Origin: Allomesorhizobium camelthorni
GTDB taxonomy: Bacteria; Pseudomonadota; Alphaproteobacteria; Rhizobiales; Rhizobiaceae
Direction of reading: 5' to 3'
Assembly (NCBI RefSeq): GCF_011045125.1
Contig: NZ_JAAKZF010000003.1
Location: forward strand, 1-64,000
Length of the DNA stretch: 64,000 bases
Shown: positions 7,400-15,713 of the stretch, piece after piece
Layout: each line of letters starts with the position of its first letter
Position numbering within the stretch: the first letter of the stretch is position 1
Notes under the pieces: generated by a model
The model's database searches: none
Told to the model about the DNA's origin: nothing
Seen by the model: only the letters and a program-made list of their open reading frames with translations
Translations under genes and position numbers: made by a program

Positions 7400-8650
7400 A
7401 TGACGAGCGCGGTGCCGGGCACTCTGGTGGCCTTTCTGTGCTTTTTTCCCTTGGTCGTCAACGCCCCTGCCGCCATGGCGCAGGAGACGGCGCCCAAGGT
7501 ACAGTCGCAGTCGGCGAAGCCCGAAAAGCAGGTCACTGAGATCAAGATCGGCTATCTGCGCGCCTATGCGCCGCAGCTGGCGCTGTCCGTGCTCGATGTT
7601 CCGCCGCGCGACGAGGGCGTTGCCGGGGCTGAAACGGCGATCGGCGACAACAACACCACCGGCAGCTTTCTCGGCCAGAAATTCATCCTCGACGTGACCG
7701 AAGTGAAGCCGGACGCCGATGTGGTTCCGGCCTTCAACGAGATGGTCGAAAGGGGCGACCGTTACGTGCTCGCCGACATTTCCGCCCGGCAGCTGCTGTC
7801 GATCGCCGACATCGCCGGCGACAATGGCGTGCTGATCTTCAATGTCGGGGCGACCGACGATGTGCTGCGCGAGGAGGAATGCCGCGTAAACGTGCTGCAT
7901 ACGGCTCCGACGCGCACCATGCTGGCCGATGGGCTGGCGCAATATCTGGTCTGGAAGCAGTGGCGGCGCTGGGTGCTGATCTACGGCTCGCACGAGCGCG
8001 ACCAGTTGTTCGCAGAGGCGCTGCGGCGGGCGGCGACGCGGTTCGGCGGCGAGATTGTCGCTGAAAAGGAATTCAAGGACACCGGCACGGCGCGGCGGAC
8101 CGATTCCGGCGTCGTCCAGATCCAGCGGCAGATGCCGGTCTTCACGCAGGATCTGCCCAACCATGATGTCGTGCTGGTCGCCGACGAAAGCGAAGTCTTC
8201 GGCACATACGTTCCGTTCCGGACCTGGATACCGCGGCCCGTCGCCGGCACGGCGGGGCTGTCGCCCTCGGCCTGGCACCCGGCCAGCGAGCAGTGGGGCG
8301 GCACGCAGATCCAGAACCGTTTCGCCAAGGCCAACGGCCGGCGCATGCTGTCGAAGGACATGGCTGCCTGGACAGCCGTCCGCATCGTCGGCGAGGCCGC
8401 GACCCGCACGCCGGGGGCCGATCCGGCGAAGATCGACGCCTTCATCCGTGCGGACGAGTTCTCGATCGCCGCCTTCAAGGGCCAGAAGCTGACATTCCGC
8501 AAATGGAACTGGCAGTTGCGCCAGCCGATCTTCCTCGGCGATGGGCGTTCGGTCGTCTCGACCTCGCCGCAGGAGGGTTTCCTGCATCAGGTATCGGAAC
8601 TCGACACGCTCGGGATCGACGAGCCGGAGACCAAATGCGCTTTTGAATAA
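7400..8650 (+). CDS. PQQ-dependent alcohol dehydrogenase-associated ABC transporter substrate-binding protein (LutA-like)
   Basis: A 416-residue exported protein with a signal peptide ending near AMAQ (about residue 28) and a branched-chain amino-acid-type periplasmic binding fold: EIKIGYLRAYAP at the mature start and FNVGATDDVLREEECRVNVLHTAPT in the core. It matches the substrate-binding subunit found with PQQ-alcohol dehydrogenase ABC systems, the family of LutA in Methylobacterium (lanthanide utilisation) and of the ped transporter in Pseudomonas putida. The ligand is not proven here. It is first in the operon 7400-12672; the ATG at 7400 follows AGAGGA at 7384-7389. Confidence 0.85.
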   Translation: MTSAVPGTLVAFLCFFPLVVNAPAAMAQETAPKVQSQSAKPEKQVTEIKIGYLRAYAPQLALSVLDVPPRDEGVAGAETAIGDNNTTGSFLGQKFILDVTEVKPDADVVPAFNEMVERGDRYVLADISARQLLSIADIAGDNGVLIFNVGATDDVLREEECRVNVLHTAPTRTMLADGLAQYLVWKQWRRWVLIYGSHERDQLFAEALRRAATRFGGEIVAEKEFKDTGTARRTDSGVVQIQRQMPVFTQDLPNHDVVLVADESEVFGTYVPFRTWIPRPVAGTAGLSPSAWHPASEQWGGTQIQNRFAKANGRRMLSKDMAAWTAVRIVGEAATRTPGADPAKIDAFIRADEFSIAAFKGQKLTFRKWNWQLRQPIFLGDGRSVVSTSPQEGFLHQVSELDTLGIDEPETKCAFE

Positions 8651-8675
8651 ATCGACAATCGGGAGGAGTTTCTTG

Positions 8676-9647
8676 ATGCGACGACTGACGATCCTGGCCG
8701 GCGCCGTGGCGGCCGGCCTCACGGCCAGCCCCGCTTCGGCCTATATGGTCTATGTCTCCAACGAAAAGGACAACACGGTCAGCGTCGTCGATTCGACCAC
8801 GATGGAGGTGGTCAAGACCATCAATGTCGGGCAGCGGCCGCGCGGCATCACCATCTCGCATGACGGCAAGCTGATCTATCTCTGCGCCAGCGACGACGAC
8901 ACGATCGAGATCATCGACACCGCGACGCATGAGATCGTGGGCTCGCTGCCGTCGGGGCCGGACCCGGAACTGTTCGTGCTCTCGCCAGACGGCAAGACGC
9001 TCTATGTCGCCAACGAAGACGACAATCTCGTCACGGTGATCGACCTCGAAAGCAAGAAGGTGCTCGCCGAGATCCCCGTTGGCGTGGAACCGGAAGGCAT
9101 GGGCGTCAGCCCTGACGGCAAGACGATGGTCAACACGTCGGAAACGACGAACATGGCGCATTTCATCGACACCTCGACCAACGAGATCACCCACAACGTG
9201 CTGGTGGACGCCCGCCCGCGCTTCGTGGAATTCACCCCCGACGGCTCGGAAGCCTGGGTCAGCGCGGAGATCGGCGGAACGGTCTCAGTGATCGACAACA
9301 CGACACGCGAGATAAAACACAAGATCACCTTCGAGATCCCCGGCCTGCGCGCCGAATCGATCCAGCCGGTCGGCGTCCGCATCACCGCCGACGGCAAGAA
9401 AGCCTATGTCGCGCTCGGCCCCGCCAACCGTGTGGCGGTGATCAATGCCGAAACCTACGAGGTGGAGAAATACGCGCTGGTCGGCCAGCGCGTCTGGCAA
9501 CTGGCCTTCACGCCGGACCAGAAGACGATCATCAGCACCAATGGCGTTTCGAACGACATCACTTTCATCGACGTGGCGACCGACGAACCGGTGCAGTCCG
9601 TCACGGTCGGCGCCTTGCCATGGGGCGTCGTCGTATCGCCGAATTAG
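8676..9647 (+). CDS. PQQ-dependent catabolism-associated YVTN beta-propeller protein (LutD-like)
   Basis: A 323-residue periplasmic protein: signal peptide RRLTILAGAVAAGLTASPA, then about seven repeats of the YVSNEKDNTVSVVD/YVANEDDNLVTVID type forming a beta-propeller. It belongs to the family that accompanies PQQ-alcohol dehydrogenase ABC transporters, including LutD in Methylobacterium. The start ATG at 8676 follows GGGAGGAG (8661-8668) at 7-bp spacing; the longer open frame from 8541 overlaps the previous gene and is rejected. The biochemical role is unknown; ligand binding or scaffolding at the transporter is a guess. Confidence 0.88.
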   Translation: MRRLTILAGAVAAGLTASPASAYMVYVSNEKDNTVSVVDSTTMEVVKTINVGQRPRGITISHDGKLIYLCASDDDTIEIIDTATHEIVGSLPSGPDPELFVLSPDGKTLYVANEDDNLVTVIDLESKKVLAEIPVGVEPEGMGVSPDGKTMVNTSETTNMAHFIDTSTNEITHNVLVDARPRFVEFTPDGSEAWVSAEIGGTVSVIDNTTREIKHKITFEIPGLRAESIQPVGVRITADGKKAYVALGPANRVAVINAETYEVEKYALVGQRVWQLAFTPDQKTIISTNGVSNDITFIDVATDEPVQSVTVGALPWGVVVSPN

Positions 9648-9680
9648 TTCATCAAATTACAGCAGAAGGGTAGGAAAAAC

Positions 9681-10160
9681 ATGAGGAATTTTCGGGCAAT
9701 CGCTTTCGCCGCGCTGGTCGGACTGGCCGCCGCGCAAGGCCCGGTCTCGGCGCAGGACAATGACGACGATGATGACGCCGCTGCGGCAGGCGCCGCCGCC
9801 GAGCAGGTGACGCGCGCCAGCAAAGACGTTCCGGAACTCATCCTCGGCACGAAGGACGACCAGTTCACGGCCAACCAGAAGGATTTCGAGCTGATCGCCG
9901 GGCAAGGCTATCGCTGGAAAATCTCGGCGGCGGGCGGGCTGGAGTACAAATTCCACACCGATCTTTTCCGCAATGTCTGGATGAACCAAATCGTCATCAA
10001 CGATCTCGAAGTTCACATGAACGGCGCGCCGGCATGGCTGGAATACGACGCCGACGGAACAATCCAGGTGCAGTTTACCACCGTCCGGCCCGGCATCTAC
10101 ACCTGGTCGGTTCCCGATCTCGCCGACCGGGGCATGAAGGGCACGATCACCATAAAATAG
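9681..10160 (+). CDS. Secreted protein of the lut-like operon, Asp-rich, cupredoxin-like
   Basis: A 159-residue protein with a signal peptide (cleavage near VSAQ, residue 25), then an acidic run QDNDDDDDAAAAG and a beta-rich domain (residues 45-159) ending GIYTWSVPDLADRGMKGTITIK-like strands, reminiscent of a cupredoxin fold but without an obvious Cys-His-Met copper site. Position between the propeller and the ATPase gene is as for the exported Lut proteins of methylotrophs. The Asp run could bind metal ions, which would fit a lanthanide system, but this is inference. Its function is unknown. Confidence 0.75.
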   Translation: MRNFRAIAFAALVGLAAAQGPVSAQDNDDDDDAAAAGAAAEQVTRASKDVPELILGTKDDQFTANQKDFELIAGQGYRWKISAAGGLEYKFHTDLFRNVWMNQIVINDLEVHMNGAPAWLEYDADGTIQVQFTTVRPGIYTWSVPDLADRGMKGTITIK

Positions 10161-10171
10161 TGCAATAATCC

Positions 10172-10194
10172 GCGCGCCGGGATTGCCGGCGCGC
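10172..10194 (+). terminator. Intercistronic hairpin
   Basis: Perfect 9-bp stem GCGCGCCGG/CCGGCGCGC with a 5-base loop, between the secreted protein and the ABC ATPase gene. No T-run follows, so it is more likely an RNA-stability or attenuation element that keeps the upstream secreted proteins more abundant than the membrane parts. Confidence 0.5.
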
Positions 10195-10220
10195 CTCGTG
10201 AACAGGGAGGAACCGACCGG

Positions 10221-11009
10221 GTGCAGCATGTGAGGACAGGCAGGGGAGCGGACGGCGTGGCGGCTCTCGACGTCGCCGCGGTCAGCCATTCCTACGGTCT
10301 GAAGCGGGCGCTCAACGACGTTTCCTTCTCGATCGCGCCGGCCACCTTCACCGTGCTGCTCGGTCTCAACGGCGCCGGCAAGACGACGCTGTTTTCGCTG
10401 ATCACCCATCTCTACGACACGCGCCACGGCTCGATCCGCATCTTCGGCCACGATGTCGGCCGCACCCCCGGCGAAGCGCTGAGACGGCTGGGCATCGTGT
10501 TTCAGGCGCGCACGCTCGACCTCGATCTCACGGTCTACCAGAACCTTTCTTACCATGCCTCACTGCACGGGCTGGGCTCGACTGAGGCGAGGCGGCGCAT
10601 CGATGCGCTGCTGGCGCAGGTCGAGATGAGCGACCGCCTGCGCGACAAGGCGCGCAGCCTGTCGGGCGGACAGATGCGGCGCATCGAAATCGCCCGCGCG
10701 CTGCTGCACCGCCCGCCGCTCCTGCTGCTCGACGAGGCGACGGTCGGCCTCGACGTTCAGTCGCGGGCCGGCATCCTGTCCGCTATCCGCAGGCTGGTCG
10801 AGACGGAAGGCATCAGCGTCTTCTGGGCGACCCACCTGATCGACGAGGTCGACGATGGCGACCACGTCGTGGTGCTTTCCGAAGGCAATCTGGTCGCCAA
10901 GGGCAGCGTCGCCGAGGTGGTGCGCACGACCGGCGCAAAGACCATCGGCGAGGCTTTTTCCAAGCTCAGCCGCAAGGCTCCGGCCACCGGCGCGGAGGAG
11001 CCGTCATGA
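10221..11009 (+). CDS. ABC transporter ATP-binding protein, PQQ-alcohol/lanthanide-associated (LutE-like)
   Basis: A 262-residue ABC ATPase: Walker A GLNGAGKTT (about residues 50-58), Q-loop VFQAR, signature SLSGGQMRRIEIARALL, Walker B LLLLDEATVGLD and the switch histidine in WATHL. It matches the ATPase found in PQQ-dependent alcohol dehydrogenase clusters, equivalent to LutE and the ped ATPase. Together with the next gene it forms an ABC-2-type complex at the inner membrane. The start is GTG at 10221, with GGGAGGA at 10205-10211. Its stop overlaps the permease start (ATGA). Confidence 0.9.
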   Translation: MQHVRTGRGADGVAALDVAAVSHSYGLKRALNDVSFSIAPATFTVLLGLNGAGKTTLFSLITHLYDTRHGSIRIFGHDVGRTPGEALRRLGIVFQARTLDLDLTVYQNLSYHASLHGLGSTEARRRIDALLAQVEMSDRLRDKARSLSGGQMRRIEIARALLHRPPLLLLDEATVGLDVQSRAGILSAIRRLVETEGISVFWATHLIDEVDDGDHVVVLSEGNLVAKGSVAEVVRTTGAKTIGEAFSKLSRKAPATGAEEPS

Positions 11010-11881
11010 GCCCCCTGCCCGCAAAAACCATAAAGACGGAAATTGCGTCGCTGCCGGCACCGGGCTTTGGACTCACCGCCTACCTCATCTGCCTGAAAGG
11101 CATCCTTATTCGCGAAGGGCTGCGCTTCCTCAACCAGCGCGAACGCTTCATCTCCTCGCTGGTGCGGCCGCTGCTGTGGCTTTTCATTTTCGCCGCGGGC
11201 TTCCGTCAGGTGCTCGGCGTCTCGATCATCCCGCCCTACAAGACCTACGTGCTCTACGAGGTCTACATCACGCCCGGCCTTTGCGGCATGATCCTCCTGT
11301 TTTCCGGCATGCAGTCATCGCTGTCGATGGTCTACGACCGCGAGATGGGAAACATGCGGACGCTGCTGGTCAGCCCGTTCCCGCGCTGGTTCCTGCTGGT
11401 CTCGAAGCTGCTCGCCGGCGTCACCGTATCGATCGCACAGGTCTATGTGTTCCTGGGCATTGCCTGGTTCTGGGGCATCAAGGCCCCGCCGATAGGCTAT
11501 TTGCTCGTGCTCCCGGCGCTGTTCCTGGCAGGCGTGATGCTCGGCGCGCTGGGACTGCTGCTTTCCTCGATGATCAAGCAGCTCGAGAACTTCGCCGGCG
11601 TTATGAACTTCGTGATCTTCCCGATGTATTTCGCCTCGCCGGCGCTCTATCCGCTGTGGCGGATCCAGGAATCGAGCCCCCTGCTCTACAAGATCTGCCT
11701 CGCCAACCCCTTCACCTATGTCGTCGAACTGATCCGCTTCGCTTTCTACGGCCAGGTAGAGTGGTTTTCGCTTGTCGTCGTCGCCGGTTGCACGGTGCTG
11801 TTCCTCGGCGGCGCGATCATAGCCTACGATCCCTCGCGAGGCCTGATGAACCGCAAGCAGGATACCGGAGGAAACGCCTGA
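11006..11881 (+). CDS. ABC-2 type transporter permease, PQQ-alcohol/lanthanide-associated (LutF-like)
   Basis: A 291-residue inner-membrane protein with about six transmembrane segments and the ABC-2 signature region (RPLLWLFIFAAGFRQVLG; SGMQSSLSMVYDREMGNMR; FPMYFASPALYPLWR). The family is the permease of PQQ-alcohol dehydrogenase transport systems (PedC/LutF type). ABC-2 permeases usually export, so the transport direction remains uncertain even though genetics in methylotrophs link the system to lanthanide acquisition. It is coupled to the ATPase by a 4-bp overlap, and its stop overlaps an ATG at 11881. Confidence 0.9.
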   Translation: MSPLPAKTIKTEIASLPAPGFGLTAYLICLKGILIREGLRFLNQRERFISSLVRPLLWLFIFAAGFRQVLGVSIIPPYKTYVLYEVYITPGLCGMILLFSGMQSSLSMVYDREMGNMRTLLVSPFPRWFLLVSKLLAGVTVSIAQVYVFLGIAWFWGIKAPPIGYLLVLPALFLAGVMLGALGLLLSSMIKQLENFAGVMNFVIFPMYFASPALYPLWRIQESSPLLYKICLANPFTYVVELIRFAFYGQVEWFSLVVVAGCTVLFLGGAIIAYDPSRGLMNRKQDTGGNA

Positions 11882-11893
11882 TGCGCTTGAGAG

Positions 11894-12023
11894 CCCCCTC
11901 CACCACGCTTCGCGTGGTCCCCCTCCCCCGCTTTGCAGGGGAGGATCCGAGGTCGCGGCCGGCGGCGCCGTTTATCCTCCCCCGTTTACGGGGGAAGGGG
12001 ACCGCCGAAGGCGGTGGAGGGGG
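11894..12023. repeat. Palindromic repeat element inserted at the start of the LutG-like gene
   Basis: A 130-bp element beginning CCCCCTCCACC and ending GGTGGAGGGGG, with internal hairpins (CCCCCTCCCCCG...; CCCCCGTTTACGGGGG). This is the composite palindromic repeat common between genes in Mesorhizobium. It lies between the ATG at 11881, which overlaps the permease stop, and the signal peptide at 12055, and remains open in that frame. Confidence 0.8.
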
Positions 12024-12054
12024 CGAAAGCGATCGCCCTACCGTTTACCAAAAG

Positions 12055-12672
12055 ATGGTAAAAGGCCTTCTTGCCGGCCTGCTGCTCCTGGCCCTCCCCG
12101 CCACCACCCTCGCAGCAATGAACACCGACCCCGACTGGCCCTGCATCCAGCGCAAGGTGCCGGAACTCTCGCTTGGGCAGATATGGAACGGGCCGGAACT
12201 GCCGCAATCGGCGAAGAACTGGTCGCAGGACCCGGAAATTCCGGCGCTGGTCAAGGAACTGGCGGCGCGGCGAGTGCCGATCGAGGAGGCGCAAAGCCAG
12301 ATCCGCGACTTTGCGACCGGATTGCCGGCTGACCAGAAGAATGCCCGCATGACGATGCTGGTCCAAGGATTGTTCGACTACATGAACGCCGAGCGCTCGC
12401 AGGTCATTTCCGGCATCGCGCGCTATGCACGCAACCAGCTCGAACTGGCGGCACGTCTGCGCAAGGAAGCCTCGGAGGTTGACGCCATGCGCGCGAAACC
12501 GGACGCCGACGCCAACGAGATCGCGCTCCGCACCGACCGGCTAACCTGGGAAACCCGAGTATTCGAGGAGCGCGTGCAGTCGCTGACCTATGTCTGCGAA
12601 GTGCCGACGCTAATCGAGCAGCGGCTTTATGCGCTGGCGAAGGCGATCTCGGAAGTGCTCTCTAGTGAGTAG
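12055..12672 (+). CDS. Secreted alpha-helical protein of the lut-like operon (LutG position)
   Basis: A 205-residue protein with a clear signal peptide (MVKGLLAGLLLLALPATTLA) followed by a mature region starting NTDPDWPCIQRKVPELSLGQIW. The rest is helical with few hydrophobic stretches, and has two cysteines (WPCIQ, YVCEV). It is the last gene of the cluster, at the position of an exported Lut protein; function is unknown. The frame is open from an ATG at 11881 that overlaps the permease stop, but those extra 58 codons are translated repeat DNA, so initiation at 12055 is preferred. The C-terminus SSE is encoded inside a palindrome (12664-12714). Confidence 0.72.
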   Translation: MVKGLLAGLLLLALPATTLAAMNTDPDWPCIQRKVPELSLGQIWNGPELPQSAKNWSQDPEIPALVKELAARRVPIEEAQSQIRDFATGLPADQKNARMTMLVQGLFDYMNAERSQVISGIARYARNQLELAARLRKEASEVDAMRAKPDADANEIALRTDRLTWETRVFEERVQSLTYVCEVPTLIEQRLYALAKAISEVLSSE

Positions 12673-12714
12673 TGAGCAGTGAACAGTGAATGGAGCTTCT
12701 ACTCACTACTCACT
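12664..12714. terminator. Convergent-gene palindrome (bidirectional terminator candidate)
   Basis: Perfect 13-bp arms AGTGAGTAGTGAG (12664-12676) and CTCACTACTCACT (12702-12714) enclose the 3' ends of the convergent LutG-like and cbbR genes. Each arm supplies the SSE-stop ending of its gene. There is no T-run, so rho-independent function is uncertain. Confidence 0.55.
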
Positions 12715-13649
12715 ACTCGCTCTTCCGGATACAGCTTGCCGAACAGCGGCAGGTACATCGCGCCCTTGCGCATCAGGAATTCATGGAAGGCGGCCATGGC
12801 CGGTGAGATCGCGCGGTCCGTGCGCATGACGGCGAACCATTGCCGGCGGATCGGCATGCCGACTACGTCAAGGATCACGAGGCGGCCGGTTTCCACCTCC
12901 GACGCAACGGTATGGGCCGAGATGAAGGCAATGCCGAGCCCCGCCATCACTGCCTGCTTGATAGTCTCGTTCGAACCCATCTCGACGCCAAGTTCGTCTA
13001 TGCGGCCGGGCACTTCGCTGAGGAAAATCTCCAAAGAGATGCGCGTGCCGGACCCCGCCTCGCGAATTAGGAAATGTTCCTCGGCTATGCGTTCCTTGGA
13101 AATATCCCGTTCCTTGGCCAGCGGATGCTCCGGCGGGGCGATGATAACCAGAGGATGGTCGCCGAAGGCCGATGCGCGGACAGGCACGTCCTTGGCCGGA
13201 CGCCCCATCAGCGCGATATCGACATCGTGATTCCTGAGGCTGGCGATCGTCTCGGCGCGGTTGCCGATGGCGAGCCGCATGTCGATGTCGGGATATTCCT
13301 TCATGAAGGCGGCCATCATGCGCGGCGCGAAATATTTCGCCGTAGAGACCACGCCGAGCTTCAGGCTGCCGGTGCGCACGCCCTTGATCGCGTCCATCTG
13401 GTCTTCGAGGAGACGCAGCCGCTCCTCGATCACCTGCGCCGCATCGATGAAGGCCAGGCCTGCGGCAGTGGGACGCATGCCGCTCGCCGTCCGGTCGAAC
13501 AGGGACAGTCCGATCTCTTCCTCAAGTTGCCGCAACTGGATTGTCACAGCCGGGGCGGAAAGCGCCAAAGCCTTGGCGGCATTGACAATTTTACCCTGGC
13601 TGGCGATCGCCTGAACCGCCTTGAGCTGCTTGAGGGAGACGTTGCGCAT
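12699..13649 (-). CDS. cbbR: LysR-type regulator of the Calvin cycle operon, CbbR
   Basis: A 316-residue LysR-type protein: winged helix at residues 5-63 (LKQLKAVQAIASQGKIVNAA, then APAVTIQLRQLEEEIG) and a periplasmic-binding-like effector domain (about 90-300). CbbR activates cbb genes in response to metabolites such as RuBP, NADPH or phosphoenolpyruvate, depending on the species. It is divergent from cbbF with a 123-bp intergenic region that contains a LysR-type site, the standard arrangement for alphaproteobacterial cbb operons. Confidence 0.92.
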   Translation of the reverse strand: MRNVSLKQLKAVQAIASQGKIVNAAKALALSAPAVTIQLRQLEEEIGLSLFDRTASGMRPTAAGLAFIDAAQVIEERLRLLEDQMDAIKGVRTGSLKLGVVSTAKYFAPRMMAAFMKEYPDIDMRLAIGNRAETIASLRNHDVDIALMGRPAKDVPVRASAFGDHPLVIIAPPEHPLAKERDISKERIAEEHFLIREAGSGTRISLEIFLSEVPGRIDELGVEMGSNETIKQAVMAGLGIAFISAHTVASEVETGRLVILDVVGMPIRRQWFAVMRTDRAISPAMAAFHEFLMRKGAMYLPLFGKLYPEERVVSSE

Positions 13650-13667
13650 AGCGCATACTAAATTTCT

Positions 13668-13684
13668 TTTACTCAGCTCGTAAA
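13668..13684. promoter_or_regulatory. Candidate CbbR binding site
   Basis: The inverted repeat TTTAC-N7-GTAAA, a T-N11-A-type LysR motif, sits in the cbbR-cbbF divergent region, 18 bp from the cbbR start. A second AT-rich half-site, TTAAATTTTAC, follows at 13689-13699. CbbR sites are typically two such adjacent repeats. Confidence 0.6.
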
Positions 13685-13772
13685 GCTATTAAATTTTACT
13701 TATCCGCCAGTTGTGCGACCTTTGTCGTGAGCCGTCACCCGCGAGGAGACGCGGCCGGCTCGGGAGGTCACG

Positions 13773-14819
13773 ATGACAACGGCTACGCTCGGTGCATTTC
13801 TGAATTCCTATGTCGGTCAGGGCGACAGCCTTCGCCCGGCCGTAGCGGCTACGATCCATCAACTCGCCGAAGCCGCCATCAAGATCCGCCACGTCATCAA
13901 CCAGGGCGTCCTCGGCACGGCGTTTGCCGGCACGCGCGGCGCGAATGCCGACGGCGACATCCAGAAGGATCTGGACGTCTTCGCCGACGACATCTTCCTC
14001 GACGCCATGCGCCACGCGCCTGTCGCGCTCTATGCGTCCGAGGAACTCGAGCAGCCGGTGCTGCTTAACGGCGATGCGCCGCTGGCCGTCGCCATCGACC
14101 CGCTCGACGGCTCCTCGAACATCGACGCCAACGTGTCGATCGGAACGATTTTTTCGCTTCTCCCTGCAACTGGCGCGCCGGGCGCAAATCCGGCCGCCGT
14201 TTTTTTGCAGGCGGGAACGAACCAACTCGGCGCCGGCTTCTTCATCTACGGGCCTCAGCTTGCACTGGTGCTGTCGCTCGGCAGCGGCACCCACATCTTC
14301 GTGCTCTCGTCCAGGCTCGGCTCCTTCGTCCAGGCCTATGAGAGCCGCATCATTCCGGACCGCACCCAGGAATTCGCCATCAACGCCGCCAATTACCGGC
14401 ACTGGGACGAGGCGGTCAGGCTCTATGTCGACGATTGCCTGAAGGGCAGCGAAGGCCCGCGCGAGCGCGATTTCAACATGCGTTGGATCGCTTCGCTGGT
14501 CGCCGATTGCTACCGCATCCTGGTCCGCGGCGGCGTCTTCCTGTACCCCGGCGACAACCGCAAGGGCTACCATCAGGGCCGGCTGCGGCTGGTCTATGAG
14601 GCCAACCCGATCGCCTATCTGGTCGAACAGGCCGGCGGCGCGGCGACCGACACCGTCACCCGCATCCTCGACCTGGAACCAGAGAGCCTGCACCAGCGAA
14701 CGCCCGTGGTGTTCGGCTCGTCGCGGGAAGTCCAGCGCATCGCCCGCTATCATACCGAGCCGTCGAGCATCGGCGAACGCGCGCCGCTGTTCGGCAATCG
14801 CGGCCTGTTCCGCGCCTGA
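13773..14819 (+). CDS. cbbF: Class I fructose-1,6-bisphosphatase
   Basis: A 348-residue class I FBPase. The metal-binding motif DPLDGSSN begins at about residue 109, and the substrate region GGVFLYPGD is near residue 253. It hydrolyses fructose-1,6-bisphosphate (and in some bacteria sedoheptulose-1,7-bisphosphate) in the regenerative phase of the Calvin cycle. First gene of the cbb operon, followed after 10 bp by cbbP. The ATG at 13773 follows GGGAGGTC (13764-13771). Confidence 0.93.
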   Translation: MTTATLGAFLNSYVGQGDSLRPAVAATIHQLAEAAIKIRHVINQGVLGTAFAGTRGANADGDIQKDLDVFADDIFLDAMRHAPVALYASEELEQPVLLNGDAPLAVAIDPLDGSSNIDANVSIGTIFSLLPATGAPGANPAAVFLQAGTNQLGAGFFIYGPQLALVLSLGSGTHIFVLSSRLGSFVQAYESRIIPDRTQEFAINAANYRHWDEAVRLYVDDCLKGSEGPRERDFNMRWIASLVADCYRILVRGGVFLYPGDNRKGYHQGRLRLVYEANPIAYLVEQAGGAATDTVTRILDLEPESLHQRTPVVFGSSREVQRIARYHTEPSSIGERAPLFGNRGLFRA

Positions 14820-14829
14820 GGTCCGTCCG

Positions 14830-15702
14830 ATGTCAGCCAAGCACCCCATCATTTCGATCACGGGCTCTTCCGGGGCGGGAACGACCTCGGTCAAGCGCAT
14901 CTTCGAGCTGATCTTCCGCCGCGAGAAAATCGAGGCAGCCTTCATCGAGGGCGATGCGTTTCACCGCTACGACCGCGCCGGGATGAAGGAAAAGGTCGCC
15001 GAGGAAGAAGCAAGGGGCAATCCTAACTTCACTCACTTCAACGTCGCCGCCAACGAGCTTGAGGCGCTGCAGGAGGTGTTCGAGGAATATGGCCGCAAGG
15101 GAACCGGCAAGACCCGCACCTACGTCCATGACGAGGAAGAAGAGAAGCTCTACGGCACGCCGCCCGGAGCCTTCACCCAATGGCGCGATTTCGGCCCGAG
15201 CGACCTGCTCTTCTACGAGGGCCTGCACGGCTGCGCGGTGACCGACAAGGTCGACCTGGCGAGACACGCCGATCTGAAGATAGGCGTCGTGCCCGTCATC
15301 AATCTCGAATGGATCCAGAAGATCCATCGCGACCGGGCGACGCGGGGCTATTCCACGGAAGCCGTCATGGACGTGATCCTGCGGCGGATGCCGGACTATG
15401 TCCGCTACATCGTCCCGCAATTTGCGCTCACTAACATCAACTTCCAGCGTGTGCCGATCGTCGACACGTCGAACCCGTTCATCGCCCGCTGGATACCGAC
15501 GCCGGATGAATCGATGCTGGTCATCCGCTTCGCCAATCCGCGCGGCATCGACTTTCCCTACCTGCTGTCGATGATCCACGACAGCTTCATGTCGCGCCCG
15601 AACTCCATCGTGGTGCCTGGCAATAAGCTGGATCTCGCCATGCAGCTGATCCTGACCCCGCTCATCCTGCAACTGATCGAACGCAAGCGGCGTGTGTCTT
15701 GA
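14830..15702 (+). CDS. cbbP: Phosphoribulokinase
   Basis: A 290-residue bacterial (class I) phosphoribulokinase with the P-loop variant GSSGAGTTS at residues 12-20 and the substrate motif EGDAFHRYDR. It makes ribulose-1,5-bisphosphate for RuBisCO. Bacterial octameric enzymes of this length are generally activated by NADH, unlike the redox-regulated plant type. It lies 10 bp after cbbF. The ATG is at 14830; a longer frame from 14596 belongs to another phase of cbbF. Confidence 0.95.
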   Translation: MSAKHPIISITGSSGAGTTSVKRIFELIFRREKIEAAFIEGDAFHRYDRAGMKEKVAEEEARGNPNFTHFNVAANELEALQEVFEEYGRKGTGKTRTYVHDEEEEKLYGTPPGAFTQWRDFGPSDLLFYEGLHGCAVTDKVDLARHADLKIGVVPVINLEWIQKIHRDRATRGYSTEAVMDVILRRMPDYVRYIVPQFALTNINFQRVPIVDTSNPFIARWIPTPDESMLVIRFANPRGIDFPYLLSMIHDSFMSRPNSIVVPGNKLDLAMQLILTPLILQLIERKRRVS

Positions 15703-15713
15703 AGGAGATGACC

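Noticed and set aside
7394-8722. 442-codon minus-strand open frame
   Set aside because: Antisense to the LutA-like gene, which has a signal peptide and a recognised fold.
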